NCBI GenBank assembly: GCA_036245805.1
Contig: BTRK01000003.1
Location: 43,762,044-43,826,043 of the forward strand
Source of the DNA: Pristionchus mayeri
Lineage: Eukaryota; Nematoda; Chromadorea; Rhabditida; Neodiplogasteridae
DNA length: 64,000 nt
Reading direction: 5' to 3'
Of the stretch, positions 27,401 through 35,110 are shown piece by piece. The notes under the pieces were generated by a model. It was not told the DNA's origin and ran no database searches. It saw only the letters and a program-made list of their open reading frames with translations. Each line of letters starts with the position of its first letter. Position 1 is the first letter of the stretch. A program made the translations under genes and the position numbers.

Positions 27401-30400
27401 TTTTGTTAATATGTTATAAACTTCCAGGCAATCGACAAGTTCTTGCCCACACGCTACGCCGCCCAGAGACTCTCCTACGCAGACGCCCTCAACTGCCAGA
27501 CGAACGAGATCTTCGTGCAGGTTAGTGTTAAATAGAATTCGAGAAAAAAATACCAGGGTCTTCTAATTCTAAGCACTCTCTCCACAACTGCCTAAAGAGA
27601 CTAAAAAATTAAGAAAAAAATCTCTAATGTTGTAAGGATGTGAAGTGAATAGTGCGATGCAAGATGATTCGATAAAACGCTCGTTCAGGTCGACCAGGGC
27701 ATCAAGGAGTACGGTCAAGTCTACATCTCGGTCGGAGGCAAGGGTGCCACGATTTCCGTTGAGGATCCCCAGCAACGTAAGCGATAACTTCGAAATTAGG
27801 GTCACAGACTCTTCATTTCACACTCGCCCTCTCACGTGTATAAAATAAAGAAACTGTCGCAACATGACTTGATCTCGGTATCGATATATCTTTCCAGAGG
27901 TCCAATTCTCCACCCAACTCTGGCAGTCCGACTACCAGAGCTTCTGGAGCTTCAAGGCGACGTACCCCGGCATCTACAAGGTTACGGTGAGTAAGAATTC
28001 GAGCGGTTCTTCGATGATTGCGTATGGTTTTCCAGGTCAACTCGCAGAGTCGCTCTTGCTTCCCGGTGGTCTACGGAAATGGTGGAGCTCAGGTATCCTT
28101 TTGTCAAACGTCGTACAGTTATTGAACAAACGGTAATACTGGGGTTATTTATCGACTAACATTCCACACTTCAGGTCATCTTCGGCTACATACAAGACTA
28201 CAACACCGGCGATGCACCCAAGCCGTACCCTGTCTACGGATGTCAGATATATATTTTGTTTATTACTTAGGATAACCATTCTCTATTCAGCGGTCAACTT
28301 CCCCGTCTTCTATCAGCTCGACTACCTCACCAACACTGCCTCAACCAACCAGCTCTACATGGCCCACATGGAGAGACAGTCGATCGGAGTGAGTATTTAC
28401 TCATCATTTATGTGCAAACTATTGTTGACCATTAGAGGCAAATTAGCGTGACCGCTAAATCTTCGGATTTATAATAATGATAATAATTTATCTACTCCCG
28501 ATGTACGACGATATCATGAAAAACATAGGTAAATATTGAGCAGGTGGGGGAACATTCCTGAGACATTGAAGATGAGAGAGGTCTGCGACTATGAGGTGGC
28601 TTTCCAGTCGATTTCGACATTAGGCGAGTGGGAAACGTGGCGGTCTCGGTACCTTGTCTCGAATTTGAAAGCCCTAACTCGTACCCTCCAACGTCGCCTC
28701 AAGCAACCAATGCAAGCATTGCTACCATTCTAGAAAATGCATATGTTCAGGGTGACTACGAGACTCCCTATGACTCGGATATTGACCTGCGCGTCGGATG
28801 CTCGTACAACTACATCGGTAAGGGATTCACCTGCCTCCAGGAGAACGACGTCATTACTATGTCTGCCAGGTTCGTGACTAGCATTTGGGTAGTTGTACCT
28901 TCATTCTGTACATTCTGTATACTCGCTCACCGCTCACGGTCATGAGAGTGAAGAGAGAATAACCAGAATGAAATGAAGAGAAAACTACCAGTATTATATT
29001 GGTAACCGTATGCTTATTGGAAACATGCATCATATACAGATTATCGTGCATCATATACAAATGCTTAATCAAAGGTGAGCCATTTCAGCGGAATGGACGC
29101 GTACAACCAGCCGTTCACTCGTCAGTCGACTGCCTACTGCAAGAAGGACGGATACTACACCACGTCGACCAAGTCTTCCCCCAAGTCGACCTCGCCAACT
29201 CCCACAGTGCCCAGTAAGCACCTGAGCCCTTAGAGCTTCCGCATATCGGTGCTTAGCTCCGGGCTCATAGCAAATACGGCAATAGTTAGAATGCAATGCA
29301 CTATTGTCCCTGATGCAATATTGGAACAATAAATGGATCTTTTAAAGGCTTGCATAGATTAAGAGAAGGCAAAATAATCCATCCACCTGCACTTTGTCCA
29401 CGTGTTTCCCGTTCATTGTGTCCCTGATTGTCTCCCATATCCGTTCTTCAGACAATCCAACGGTGCCGGTACCTCCATCGTCGTCCTCGTCGACGAGAAA
29501 GTCGACCACCCGTCCTCCGACGACATCCAGACCTCCCGTCCCATCCTCGTCTCCCTCGCCGCCCACGATTGTCATCCCCTCGTCGACCACCCCTAAGCCG
29601 AAGACGACGACGTCAGTCGTTGACGGACAGACCGTCATCTCCCTGTCCGTTGCCCTGATTCTGGCTGGGCTCCTCCTTCAGTAACATTGTACACTACTCG
29701 CATCGATAAATGACCCATTTATGCAGTCGTGAGTCACACGTTTTCTAAGCCTAAAGCCTCGCGTTGGAATTGTAACGGTGACTGCATAAATGAGGTTCAA
29801 AGCTCAATGTGTATCGTCTTGTTCGAAGCACTGCACATGCAAAGTCCATTTCCGGTGTAATGGAAAATACTTAACAAAAACACGTTATCGCATAATAATT
29901 TTGTATTGGCTAGAGTAACACATTGGCTTCATGCTACTCTGAGAAGTAGCATAATTTTCTTTAGCAACTGGTTGTCGGAGTTTAGGTATGAGTTGTGATT
30001 TTTCGCATTGATCTTTTGTTATCTTGTCTATGATGACTCTCCTCTAGCCACGACTGCCCTCACTCCGGCTACTATCAACCTCGATGTTCTCTTCATCATC
30101 GACGAGACTGAGGATGAGGATTTCATCAGAAACACTGTGAGTTAACTTGTGTCAAGTGTATCCAGAATAGAGCTCGTAATTCGAGTCACCGTCTCTTCAT
30201 TTTAAACACTCTATCGGAACGATGAGAAAGAGTGTTGAAGGAAGATAGTGGTTTCATTTCTCGAACTCTAATGCAACACAACTGTCTCACAGATCCCGAG
30301 ATTGCAAAGAGCGTTAAAGAGCATGGGTTTTAACAAATAAACGCAATAAGTGAATGCAGAACGACTAAGCATGACTAAGCACCGTTTAGGCCGAGCCCTT

Positions 30401-31930
30401 CATCGAGAAGACCGTCTCAATCTACACGACCAACCAGAGATTCACCCGCGTCGGACTGATCACCATGCCGAACAAGGAGGTGCGCATACTGTGAAAACCG
30501 CGGATTCAAAATTTTAAAAAAATAACTCAAAATAATGGGACTACTAATTGATTGTAGTGATTGGTATTCATGAAATGCTGAACACACGGTTATAAGAAGT
30601 CTCGTAACAGGTGCACGCAGAGCACCTAACAAAGTGTTACACGTACTACAACCCACATATTTTTTCATTCAACTACCCCTGCTGTTTTCCAGACCAAGTC
30701 GATGCCCGTTGCCTTCCTCTCCTCGATCGATTCCTACGACGCACTCGATCAGAATCTGATCAGTCTCGAGGACTTCGCTATCAACAGCACAGACACCAAC
30801 GAGTACCTCACTCAGTAGGTTTCCACCGTACCATTAATTGCAAAATTTATACTGAAGATCAGCCAGTCTGTCGTATGTGTACTTTGAATTCCGCCAATGG
30901 TTATCTAATTGGGGACTCGAGGCGGGGAGAGAGGAGATAGTAGTGGGTGATTGATAAGATCGTTCTCAAGGCAACAATGCATGCGTCAAAATGAAGTGAA
31001 CTTTAATCAAGTAAGCAAAATTGTTTCACAGGGCGCTCCAGTTCGCCAATGATCCCAACAAGTACCGCAAGGAGGAGCACGGATACAGAAACGGCATCAG
31101 CAACCATCTCATCGTCGTTCTCACCGCCAAGAACAAGTGGGTTTCCTGGGCCACACAATCCGAATCAGCTATGTATACGGGAGGGTATTGATTATCCGGG
31201 TGTAGTTTTGTATCGTCTTTCTATCATTCTCACGACGAATTTCAAGAGAACGTGTTGAAAATTGAGGCTGCGGAATCGGTTCTTGAATTCCTAATGTAGT
31301 GACACATCTTGAACCACTTTTTAAAGGCGTATTTTAAGAACTTGTTTTTTAGGCTCACGGACAAGGACAAGGCGATCGTCGAGCTGCAGAAGATCGCCTC
31401 CGGCCAGACCTACGGAGTGATCGCCGTCGGTTTCGGCACCCAGGCAGATTGGAGCGACCTCAATGTACGATAGCTATACAGCTACAAGGGCTCTTTCCGA
31501 ACACAGCTCTTTTTCAATGTGATATTTGTACTGTACATATGATGAATATACATATGATAAGTATTGTGAATATAGCAAGGATCTTTAATTGTTGTTCAAA
31601 ATTAATAATTATGTTTCAGGACCTCGCCGGCTCCGATTGCGTGAGCATCGCTGCCAGCCAGGACGCTCTTCTTGGTCAGACTACCTCCTTCATCCAGAAC
31701 AAGATCTGGGATGCGGCGTGAGTTCATTTGCTCATTTGTTTAATGTATACAGCGATATATCGCCAGGCCTTGCCCACGTGAGGGAACAATATTGCTAAAA
31801 AATCACACTTTAATTATAATTGACTCAAGGTAGATCATTTTGAACGACGCTAGACACATACATTCACAGGTTCAACGGCGGTCGCTACTGCGCGCCCGCC
31901 AACATCGCCATGGCCAACATCAATCACTGA
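8691..31930 (+). CDS. Gene B: giant secreted multidomain EGF/vWA-like/C-type lectin protein, IRG-7-like
   Basis: Spliced gene of 76 exons coding 2,178 residues in the long form; all exon phases add up without a stop. The start MRRALGVAVLAV is the first ATG after a TTATCAG-like acceptor and opens a signal peptide ending near ASG (residue 20). Order: pro-segment with RKKR, EGF1, beta module 1, EGF2-3, vWA-like 1, module 2, EGF4-5, vWA-like 2, C-type lectin domain, module 3, EGF6-7, vWA-like 3, module 4, Pro/Thr linker, vWA-like 4. Exon coordinates are given in the block entries. Expected to act outside the cell; ligand unknown. The domain mix is that of nematode IRG-7-like proteins, some of which work in intestinal defence; this is an analogy, not a proven orthology. 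An alternative last exon ends the protein at residue 2,030. AATAAA lies at 31959-31964, 28 bases after the stop. Confidence 0.9.
9121..9232. mobile_element. 112-bp hAT-like MITE, copy 3
   Basis: Same family: TAGTGATGCC..GGCATCACTA with 8-bp duplication ATAGGAAC at 9113-9120 and 9233-9240. It lies in intron 2 of gene B, which C shows to be a later insertion because C lacks it. Confidence 0.88.
9544..11672 (+). other. Gene B exons 4-13: EGF1 and beta module 1
   Basis: Exons 9544-9616, 9671-9723, 10009-10082, 10156-10226, 10320-10380, 10519-10588, 10683-10741, 10966-11083, 11295-11396, 11609-11672 (residues 72-319). The start holds the tail of an EGF (CDRPGYTGQYCE). The rest is a beta-rich module with landmarks TIYDAQG, GYYTLQPS, ISGGF and, at the end, LPFRRAGPFQC. 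These landmarks recur in three later modules. The fold may be like the galactose-binding-like domain that follows vWA in hemicentins; this is inferred from pattern only. Intron 9 (10589-10682) has a GC donor. Intron 10 ends in a tandem array of acceptors. Confidence 0.8.
10881..10970 (+). repeat. 20-bp tandem repeat carrying the exon 11 splice acceptor of gene B
   Basis: Five units of GATTCAGGAACGATTTCCCT in a row. Each unit holds the acceptor (TTCAG) and the first bases of exon 11 (GAACGA). AGs fall at 10885, 10905, 10945 and 10965; only the last keeps the reading frame open. C has a single copy at 40756-40775. Confidence 0.85.
11831..12401 (+). other. Gene B exons 14-16: Pro/Thr linker, EGF2 and EGF3
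   Basis: Exons 11831-11926, 12043-12101, 12326-12401 (residues 320-396). A Pro/Ser/Thr-rich linker (PSTSPGPVTTPAPTN) leads into two EGF-like units with the usual C-x-C spacing: CICQDHWTGYDC and CVNGG..CFCTSGFEGDHC. The same linker and EGF pair occur at 41661-42145 in C. Pseudogene A has lost two of the cysteines of the second EGF. Confidence 0.85.
12554..15463 (+). other. Gene B exons 17-23: vWA-like domain 1
   Basis: Exons 12554-12675, 13121-13190, 13380-13441, 13588-13650, 13903-14025, 15280-15363, 15404-15463 (residues 397-591). The Rossmann-like pattern shows beta-1 (TLVFAVRVR), a helix (VMKQVQMAVDQV), beta (RFTVVYFN), beta-4 (STVYVITDALADD) and a late strand (FLYVE). The metal-site DxSxS motif after beta-1 is missing, so metal-dependent ligand binding is doubtful. 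Intron 21 (14026-15279) holds an 845-bp hAT-like element and copies of the exon 21 donor region. Intron 22 is only 40 bp. Confidence 0.78.
14129..14973. mobile_element. 845-bp TAGAG-type hAT-like element in gene B intron 21
   Basis: Starts TAGAGTGCG, ends CGAACTCTA, flanked by the exact 8-bp duplication ATTGTAAC (14121-14128 and 14974-14981). The ends are imperfect inverted repeats rich in TTACCCGAGAACT motifs. It is longer than, and has the same ends as, the roughly 110-bp TAGAG MITEs. No transposase reading frame was seen. Confidence 0.75.
15709..17638 (+). other. Gene B exons 24-31: beta module 2
   Basis: Exons 15709-15798, 15994-16045, 16220-16304, 16498-16585, 16831-16947, 17095-17190, 17361-17456, 17575-17638 (residues 592-820). 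Landmarks parallel module 1: a strand pair with LEVIAPDGTPL, a turn IAGTYMVRFYT, SCNVRAYQ, FWGISTD, and the closing FYIQRAGVMTC. It ends in phase 1 right before an EGF pair. The last 54 bases of exon 31 plus donor are identical to C. Confidence 0.78.
17703..18189 (+). other. Gene B exons 32-33: EGF4 and EGF5
   Basis: Exons 17703-17805 and 18107-18189 (residues 821-882). A short PTPIPPS linker is followed by CQNGG..CLCMPHYEGDKC and CANGG..CSCSPGWTGPFC, both with the C-terminal CxC, aromatic, G, C pattern of EGF domains. The intron between them is largely a 112-bp TAGAG-type MITE (17987-18098). Confidence 0.85.
17987..18098. mobile_element. TAGAG-family MITE in gene B intron 32
   Basis: TAGAGTTCGAGAAACGAT..ATCACGAACTCTA, 112 bp, filling most of the intron and ending 8 bases before the exon 33 acceptor. 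Confidence 0.65.
18534..20662 (+). other. Gene B exons 34-42: vWA-like domain 2 and following region
   Basis: Exons 18534-18625, 18753-18855, 19016-19142, 19241-19313, 19361-19498, 19657-19736, 19875-19956, 20292-20379, 20588-20662 (residues 883-1168). Beta-1 is DMAFIVEVTKNG, followed by a helix with LPEIIRDVKSQHPDW and the strand RLVLIGY, typical of a divergent vWA fold in nematode EGF/lectin proteins. RVLPDRSVVN and LLSVSEEFLERKTL follow. No DxSxS metal motif is seen. The region from QSAIVYKYHTDD to VIEFRN connects to the lectin domain and its fold is uncertain. Confidence 0.7.
20048..20135. repeat. Hairpin repeat, GCAATSGTCTGAC family, copy 1
   Basis: About 88-bp palindrome with CTCTCTTC..GTTTGYACGCTCTCTC arms, in gene B intron 40. 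Flanked by the direct repeat TCTCGGACTGA on both sides. Confidence 0.6.
20762..20850. repeat. Hairpin repeat, GCAATSGTCTGAC family, copy 2
   Basis: Same palindrome in gene B intron 42, 0.6 kb from copy 1. Arms CAATCGTCTGACTCTC and GAGAGTAAGACCATTG. Confidence 0.6.
20872..21974 (+). other. Gene B exons 43-47: C-type lectin-like domain
   Basis: Exons 20872-20945, 21097-21175, 21417-21491, 21619-21718, 21886-21974 (residues 1169-1307). The pattern is that of a C-type lectin domain: CDSDW..YC start, ECQGMGGFLADD (helix 2), AWLGLTY (WIGL-like core), NYWNDGKIPDG, CAYFYNGWWYAAQCDEKHLVVCQ. The EPN or QPD sugar-selectivity triplet is not seen, so classical Ca-dependent sugar binding is uncertain. C keeps the same domain with a 2-residue insertion (49175-49255). 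Confidence 0.87.
21745..21846. mobile_element. TAGAG-family MITE in gene B intron 46
   Basis: TAGAGTTCGAGAAGG..AATTACGAACTCTA, 102 bp, arms diverged. The duplication is not recognisable. Confidence 0.55.
22102..23256 (+). other. Gene B exons 48-52: beta module 3
   Basis: Exons 22102-22181, 22286-22376, 22584-22648, 22886-23026, 23190-23256 (residues 1308-1455). Landmarks shared with the other modules: SPGKYFLFVQ, CDVEVRVQS, FGFVDDLR, and the closing NTFQRYSTSLC before an EGF pair in phase 1. Exon 49 is almost base-identical to its counterpart in C (two differences in the core 79 bases). Confidence 0.75.
23425..24917 (+). other. Gene B exons 53-54: EGF6 and EGF7
   Basis: Exons 23425-23487 and 24813-24917 (residues 1456-1511): CFNGGVYSNGACLCPDYFTGEDC and CQNGGTP..CNCMAGFGGDAC. 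These are the first exons after the signal peptide in locus D. The intron between them carries a 1.09-kb fold-back element. Confidence 0.87.
23556..24642. mobile_element. 1.09-kb fold-back element in gene B intron 53
   Basis: Outer ends CACGCGTGTCGCCTAAGAAT and ATTCTTACGCGACACGCGTG; each arm is about 500 bp and the arms are diverged complements (for example CTAAAGCATGGTCTGGTGAG facing its complement near 24230). ATAA lies on both sides. The terminal GTAAGAATY word at the same offset links it to the fold-backs at 32290 and 57336. No ORF. Confidence 0.7.
25123..27776 (+). other. Gene B exons 55-63: vWA-like domain 3
   Basis: Exons 25123-25223, 25509-25596, 25744-25864, 26002-26059, 26128-26196, 26944-27018, 27177-27254, 27428-27520, 27689-27776 (residues 1512-1768). 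Strands and helices: KALIIVVEKSD, a helix ending HPNWFKYFLLETF, GKIDQLALYND, VLLVSAAAPLDADL, IIDYIHVETTQC, and TTGGMVFRVD. C and D preserve these exons. Exons 55-62 are 101, 88, 121, 58, 69, 75, 78 and 93 bases in B and C; D matches for the seven visible. Confidence 0.75.
26247..26794. mobile_element. 548-bp fold-back element in gene B intron 59
   Basis: Inverted ends GGTACTACCCCGA / TTCGGGGTAATACC with exact 8-bp duplication GTTGATAA (26239-26246, 26795-26802). The interior is AT-rich with repeated TTTTGGAAATTT-like words. Non-autonomous. Confidence 0.75.
27898..29213 (+). other. Gene B exons 64-69: beta module 4 and Ser/Thr/Pro linker
   Basis: Exons 27898-27986, 28036-28092, 28175-28241, 28291-28388, 28751-28869, 29089-29213 (residues about 1769-1953). 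Landmarks: YPGIYKVTVNSQ, SCFPVVYG, FGYIQDYN, and closing QPFTRQSTAYC. The end is a stalk with STKSSPKSTSPTPTVP. Exon 69 ends in phase 1 (CCC A) and can join either of two 3' ends. Confidence 0.8.
29452..29684 (+). CDS. Gene B alternative last exon: Ser/Thr/Pro stalk and GPI-like C-terminus
   Basis: After acceptor TTCAG at 29447-29451, the phase-1 entry from exon 69 opens 77 residues ending at TAA 29682-29684, for a 2,030-residue short form. The exon codes a mucin-like stalk very rich in Pro, Ser and Thr, then a polar stretch (VVDGQ) and a hydrophobic tail VISLSVALILAGLLLQ with no basic residues after it. That arrangement is what a GPI-attachment signal looks like. It would put the short form on the cell surface. 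The same exon type exists in C at the same place, which argues against chance. Confidence 0.82.
29716..29792 (+). promoter_or_regulatory. Conserved stem-loop behind the short-form stop of gene B
   Basis: CATTTATGCAGTC (29716-29728) pairs perfectly with GACTGCATAAATG (29780-29792) around a 51-base loop, 31 bases after the short-form stop. C has the identical arms at 56383-56463. The element lies in the 3' UTR of the short form and in an intron of the long form, so it could influence splice choice or polyadenylation. Confidence 0.6.
30048..31930 (+). other. Gene B exons 70-76: vWA-like domain 4 (long form C-terminus)
   Basis: Exons 30048-30136, 30390-30479, 30693-30814, 31032-31136, 31353-31464, 31620-31717, 31870-31930 (residues 1954-2178). 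This is the clearest vWA domain: INLDVLFIIDETEDEDF (beta-1, with DETED in place of DxSxS), RVGLITMPN, HLIVVLTAKNK, TYGVIAVGFGTQADW. The last residues are GGRYCAPANIAMANINH. The metal-site aspartate after LT is missing. Exon 70 enters in phase 1, so it fits exon 69 directly when the GPI-type exon is skipped. Confidence 0.85.
30168..30270. mobile_element. TAGAG-family MITE in gene B intron 70
   Basis: TAGAGCTCGTAATTCGAG..TCTCGAACTCTA, 103 bp, in the intron behind the first exon of the long-form tail. Confidence 0.6.
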
Positions 31931-31958
31931 GAGTTGTTTTGTGCTGATTAGGCAGACC

Positions 31959-31964
31959 AATAAA
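31959..31964 (+). terminator. Polyadenylation signal AATAAA of gene B long form
   Basis: Canonical hexamer 28 bases after the TGA of exon 76. Typical spacing for a nematode 3' end. Confidence 0.6.
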
Positions 31965-32144
31965 CGTGTTTAATTTCTGTCCATGGCAATTATTGCGAAT
32001 CACACATACATTCAATTCAATTGATTATCCAGCAGGGATATTTATGAGAAAATTTCGGAGAGTCTTCGGTAGCTTGCGGCGGATGTATCTTCCAGGCTAT
32101 GTTACCTCGAGTCGAAGTTCCAGGGTCCAGGGTAAGTTCCAGGG

Positions 32145-32181
32145 TAGTGACGGTGACCCGACGATGGAGTCACCGTCACTA
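32145..32181. repeat. Perfect 13-bp hairpin downstream of gene B
   Basis: TAGTGACGGTGAC (32145-32157) pairs with GTCACCGTCACTA (32169-32181), loop 11 bases, with CCAGGGT / ACCCTGG flanking it outside. About 215 bases after the B stop; probably a small palindromic repeat. Confidence 0.5.
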
Positions 32182-32289
32182 GTTACCCTGGATGGACTTG
32201 AAGAAAGGATAGCGAAATGGACTTGAAGACAGCGGGAGAAAAGACTTTGACATTTTGAGATTTGATTTTGCGGGTGGCAGGCAGAGTTA

Positions 32290-34195
32290 AAGACGTAAGA
32301 GCGACTCGAATCGAGCAAGAGCCGGCACAGCCAAAAAATGCCAATTCTCTGTAAGATTGCCATTTGGGGTAATCGAATGTGCTGAAAACGATGGGGATAC
32401 TCATTTTGCACCCAGAGCCTTCGTTGGCTCCAGACGTCGTCACGTCGAAAACAGGTTTTCGTGCATATCGCCTCCCCGGAAAGTGCTAAAATTACGCGAG
32501 TAAGGTTCCCTGGGTAGAATTGGATGCTGATTACGGCTATCTACTTCACTTTTCATGAATTATTAAAATAAATTTTAAAAAATCGACTTTTCTCTAAGTC
32601 CAAAGCGTGCTTACCGAGTTACATGGTTGGATTCGCCGTGACGAGAGGATTCAGAATCTCTATTTTTGTCCATTTTGGTGCCGCGGTTCCGAAAATTGAA
32701 TGCTTTAAGTGAGCCGACATCAAGAGAAAATGATGCTTCTTCACCATTCTCCCTCCTCTCCCTCCCCCTGGCAGTTTACGACCCCCTTCCCATCTCTCCC
32801 GCACCCATTTTATCGCCCTTCTCTCGTCGTTTTCCCCAGAACTCTTTCAATCAATCAATCAATCAATTTATCTTATCATGCAATAGACGCTCAGAAGATG
32901 ATAGGTCGATATTCTTCATTAGTTGCACTCCACCAGTGGGTGCCAATAGCTCGGGTTAGGTCGTCTCTCCATCGTGCGCGAGGCTTTCCAGGGGGACGAT
33001 TCCTGTTGTAGGGGATCCAGACGGTTGTTGCGCGGCTCCACTGCTCCATTTCCATTCTTCTGACCTTGAGGGCTCAGCGCGCTTTCCTTTTCAATCCTTC
33101 CTCAATCCAATCCCGCAGCTTCGTCATACCACGCACGCGCTCTTTCCTCCAACGGTCTCTCAATGTTACTCCCACCATCTTCCGTTCCATCTTCCGTTGA
33201 GTCACTGCCAGTCGCTCTTTCTCACTTGCCCGTAGCGCCCACACTTCACTTCCGTAGAGAACGGTGGCTGTGATGCAGCTCTCGAAGACTCGCCTCCTGA
33301 TCTTCATGGGAAGAAGGCGAGAGGAGAGCAGATGCGATAGCTTGCTCCAGGCCAACCACCCCAATCGAATCCGATGCTCTATTTCGTCGAAATGATCCAG
33401 GGGAAGAGTGATTCTACCTCCTAGATAGGTGGCACTTTCAACGAATTCGAACCGCAGATTATTGATGATGATTGGTTTGCGGGTAGAGGAGCAGGAGGTG
33501 AGCAGATTGGTCTTGTTTGCATTGACTTCGAGACCCACTCTGCTGCACGCATCCATCAGCATCTTCAACATCCGTTCCAATTCCGGCCGAGATTTCGCGA
33601 CGAGGGCCATATCATCTGCGTACTCCAGGTGGCAAAGGTTCCTCCCGTCGATTCGAATCCCGTCGTTCTCCCAATCGATGTTGTCCATGGCTGATCGTAG
33701 AACTGCGTTGAAGAGACGAGGCGAGAGGGTATCCCCTTGGCGGACTCCTCTACGCAGAACTCTTTCACTAAAAGCTTTCAATTTTCGGAACCGCGGCACC
33801 AAAATGGACAAAATTAGAGATTCTGAATCCTCTCGTCACGGCGAATCCAACCATGTAACTCGCTGAGCACGCTTTGGACTTAGAGAAAAGTTGAATTTTT
33901 ACAATTTATTTTAATAATTCATGAAAAATGAAGTAGATAGCCGCAATCAGCATCGTATTCTACACAGGGAACCTTACTCGCGTAATTGTAGCACTTTCCG
34001 GGGAGGCGATATACACGAAAACCTGTTTTCGACGTGACGACGTCTGGAGCCAACGAAGGCTCTGGGTGCAAAATGAGTATGCCCATCGTTTTCAGCACAT
34101 TCGATTACCCCAAATGACAATCTTACAGAGAGTTGGCATTTTTTGGCTGTGCCGAATCGATTCGGATCTGCTCGATTCTTAGGCAAACGGCCTCA
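32290..34195. mobile_element. Fold-back element with nested LINE fragment, B-C spacer
   Basis: Left arm about 32290-32707, right arm about 33770-34195. The arms complement each other (for example CCGCGGTTCCGAAAATTGAA near 32690 and its complement near 33785). The outer right end matches the ends of the element at 57336-58318 (CCTAAGAATCG). The CT-rich centre at 32735-32840 also recalls the centre of that element. Between centre and right arm lies a LINE fragment. Confidence 0.7.
32865..33770 (-). pseudogene. 5'-truncated LINE (non-LTR retrotransposon) reverse transcriptase fragment
   Basis: Minus-strand reading frame with GVRQGDTLSPRLFNAVL, the catalytic box YADDMALVAKS, and LYGSEVWALR, all typical of LINE reverse transcriptase palm and thumb. 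A TGA at about 33074 interrupts it; the same frame then continues with WIPYNRNRPPGKPRARWRDD and IGTHWWSAT, the usual LINE C-terminal tail, to a final stop. An (ATTG)n tail lies at about 32848-32870, as at LINE 3' ends. The finger domain and endonuclease are missing. The first 16 residues of the open frame come from the fold-back arm, not from the LINE. Confidence 0.85.
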
Positions 34196-35002
34196 TATAG
34201 ATGGTAGCGAGAGAAGGTGGAAACGAAAATTTTTAGGCGAGCTTGTAGTGATTTCAGAACCCTAATATGTTTATAGTACTAATCACGAAACTAGAGTGAG
34301 ACTTTGGAGGCCCGAAAGGCAAAGAAACCGCCAAGTATGAGCCCTACGAAGACTACGTGTAAGGGGGGAAATTTTACAAGTTGAAGTGGTTGTAGGAGCA
34401 TAAACCCTGCATAGATTTATGAGAAAAAAAGTAGAAAAAATTTCGATATTCTGACTAATCCATACCATTAACGTTAAAGAAGGGGTAACACGAATGAATG
34501 CTAGGGAGTCCCACCACGAAGATATTGCTCTCGCAATGGGAAACTGTAGCCAAATTGCCCCACGAACAAGGCGAAAATTATGTAGACCAAGTGAAACATA
34601 AACAGAACTAGCCACACCCCTGCGCTGTCAATGAACTTTGCGATTATGTAAATAGTCTTAGAGCTATCTGTGAAACTTCGGATAAAGTGATTCATTATCG
34701 GGCTGCCGGCTTCTATTACATACACATAGTGGGTAATTGAACTAATTTTTCGTGTTACTCCTTCTTTAACAATATCGAAATTTCGAACGTTAAAAATGTC
34801 AATCATAGGTGCATCCTGCACCCTCATTGTAGTTCGATAAGACGATATCAAATAGTGTCATCATGCTCATCCATCACTCCTTTATTGCGAATCTGGGGAT
34901 CATATATGAGGCACTATCGTTAAAATTCATTCGTGATCTTGGGACTCTTTTGATTACAATACAATCTCTCGCTCCCTATGTCATTCTAGAGAGCATGATG
35001 AT

Positions 35003-35110
35003 TAGAGATCCACAATTCGAATGATTTTTTCTTCGTTTCACGTATGCCACGCCGCTCGATCTGTCGATGTGTGGAAAATGAATAGATGGTGACCCGAAGT
35101 TCGACCTCTA
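35003..35110. mobile_element. TAGAG-family MITE upstream of gene C
   Basis: TAGAGATCC..GTTCGACCTCTA, 108 bp, with exact 8-bp duplication ATGATGAT (34995-35002, 35111-35118). Confidence 0.7.

Noticed and set aside
29319..29336. AATAAA at about 29329 between exon 69 and the GPI-type exon
   Set aside because: It would end a transcript before a stop codon exists in frame with exon 69; no counterpart was seen in C. It was not called as a poly(A) signal.
33764..33811. N-terminal residues MSILVPRFRKLKAFSE as part of the reverse transcriptase
   Set aside because: The same residues are encoded in the opposite fold-back arm (32666 onward), so they derive from the arm.
34501..34851. 116-codon minus-strand frame with a hydrophobic segment (AGVWLVLFMFHLVYIIFALF)
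   Set aside because: No recognisable family, no neighbouring exon with matching phase, and it lies in a transposon-rich spacer. A decayed membrane-protein fragment is possible but unsupported.
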